This document shows, in pieces, positions 63,707 through 64,000 of a DNA stretch of 64,000 nucleotides. The notes under the pieces are model-generated. The model was not told the origin of the DNA and did not search any database. It saw only the letters and a program-made list of their open reading frames with translations. Position numbers and translations under genes: made by a program. Each line of letters opens with the position of its first letter. Position 1 is the first letter of the stretch. The stretch comes from Bacteroidetes bacterium SW_9_63_38 (GTDB taxonomy: Bacteria; Bacteroidota; Rhodothermia; Rhodothermales; Salinibacteraceae), in contig PXUA01000008.1 of assembly GCA_003022435.1 (NCBI GenBank), positions 1-64,000 of the forward strand. Reading direction: 5' to 3'.

Positions 63707-64000
63707 ATGTCTCTGCAGTGCGGTCTCGTTGGGCTTCCCAACGTAGGCAAGTCCACCATCTTCAACGCGCTGAGCAATGCCGGCGCGGAGTCTGGGAACT
63801 ATCCCTTTTGCACCATCGAGCCGAACGTGGGCGTCGTGCCGGTCCCGGACGACCGCCTCGACCGTCTCGCAGAATTGGCCGATGCCGATGACACCACGCC
63901 GGCGACCATTGAGTTCGTGGACATCGCGGGGCTTGTCGAAGGCGCGTCGGAAGGAGAGGGACTGGGCAACCAGTTTCTCGGCAATATCCGCGAGGTGGAT
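63707..64000 (+). CDS. ychF: YchF/OLA1 redox-responsive P-loop ATPase, 5' part
   Basis: The gene starts at the ATG at 63707 and runs off the window after 98 codons. [20 protein letters not shown] carries the P-loop. [20 protein letters not shown] and [19 protein letters not shown] (G3 DIAGL) are typical of YchF, which prefers ATP to GTP and associates with ribosomes. About 270 further residues are expected outside the window. Confidence 0.95.
   Translation, partial: MSLQCGLVGLPNVGKSTIFNALSNAGAESGNYPFCTIEPNVGVVPVPDDRLDRLAELADADDTTPATIEFVDIAGLVEGASEGEGLGNQFLGNIREVD

Noticed and set aside
1-64000. CRISPR array, prophage or rRNA operon
   Set aside because: No regularly spaced direct repeats, phage structural genes or rRNA sequence were seen.

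Overview
The window looks like a chromosomal segment of an extremely halophilic, high-GC member of the Rhodothermota/Bacteroidota, most like Salinibacter. The proteins are unusually rich in Asp and Glu, the DNA is GC-rich, and no plasmid or phage genes are visible. The assignment is inferred from composition and gene content only.

Layout. 1-16.5 kb: PASTA protein, pyrR, CNNM-type transporter, fur, tmk with a small overlapping ORF, TPR protein, DUF368 transporter, OmpA-like lipoprotein, nuclease/phosphatase, hemH, MaoC hydratase, M48 protease, a divergent marR/monooxygenase pair, recF and murQ. 16.5-25.3 kb: a degenerate MNT/HEPN pair, a four-copy parS cluster, mfd, an alpha/beta hydrolase, rsmG and mnmG. 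25.4-31.4 kb: a three-gene operon of a GMC oxidoreductase-hydrolase fusion, its companion domain and a membrane phosphoesterase. 31.5-37.4 kb: Uma2 protein, mnmE, yidC, rnpA, rpmH, tRNA-Gly and tRNA-Val. 37.5-48.5 kb: a decayed accessory zone with a broken ISAs1-type transposase, broken histidine kinases, tandem EF-hand paralogues, DoxX, msrB, an intact PAS histidine kinase and a DUF1223 gene inside perfect inverted repeats. 48.8-58.6 kb: DEAD-box helicase, the yceD-rpmF-plsX-fabH-fabD-fabG lipid cluster, a CaCA antiporter and pgi. 58.7-59.15 kb: an intergenic array of DnaA boxes. 59.3-64 kb: comEC, nusB, a PPP phosphatase and the start of ychF.

The strongest unlabelled signal is origin biology. 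The DnaA-box array between pgi and comEC is a good oriC candidate. A cluster of parS centromere sites lies about 41 kb away. Most housekeeping genes left of the array are on the minus strand, while nusB and ychF to its right are on plus, as expected for leading-strand orientation. Genes often found around bacterial origins (mnmG, rsmG, mnmE, yidC, rnpA, rpmH, recF) are present but dispersed, without dnaA, dnaN, gyrB or parAB in the window.

Other structure not explained by genes: four copies of a small element with 19-bp terminal inverted repeats (MITE-like), GU-tolerant long hairpins built on a GGAGGCRTGGA-type motif between genes, a twin operator between marR and its neighbour, and an RNA-like island between two intrinsic terminators near 44.5-44.8 kb.
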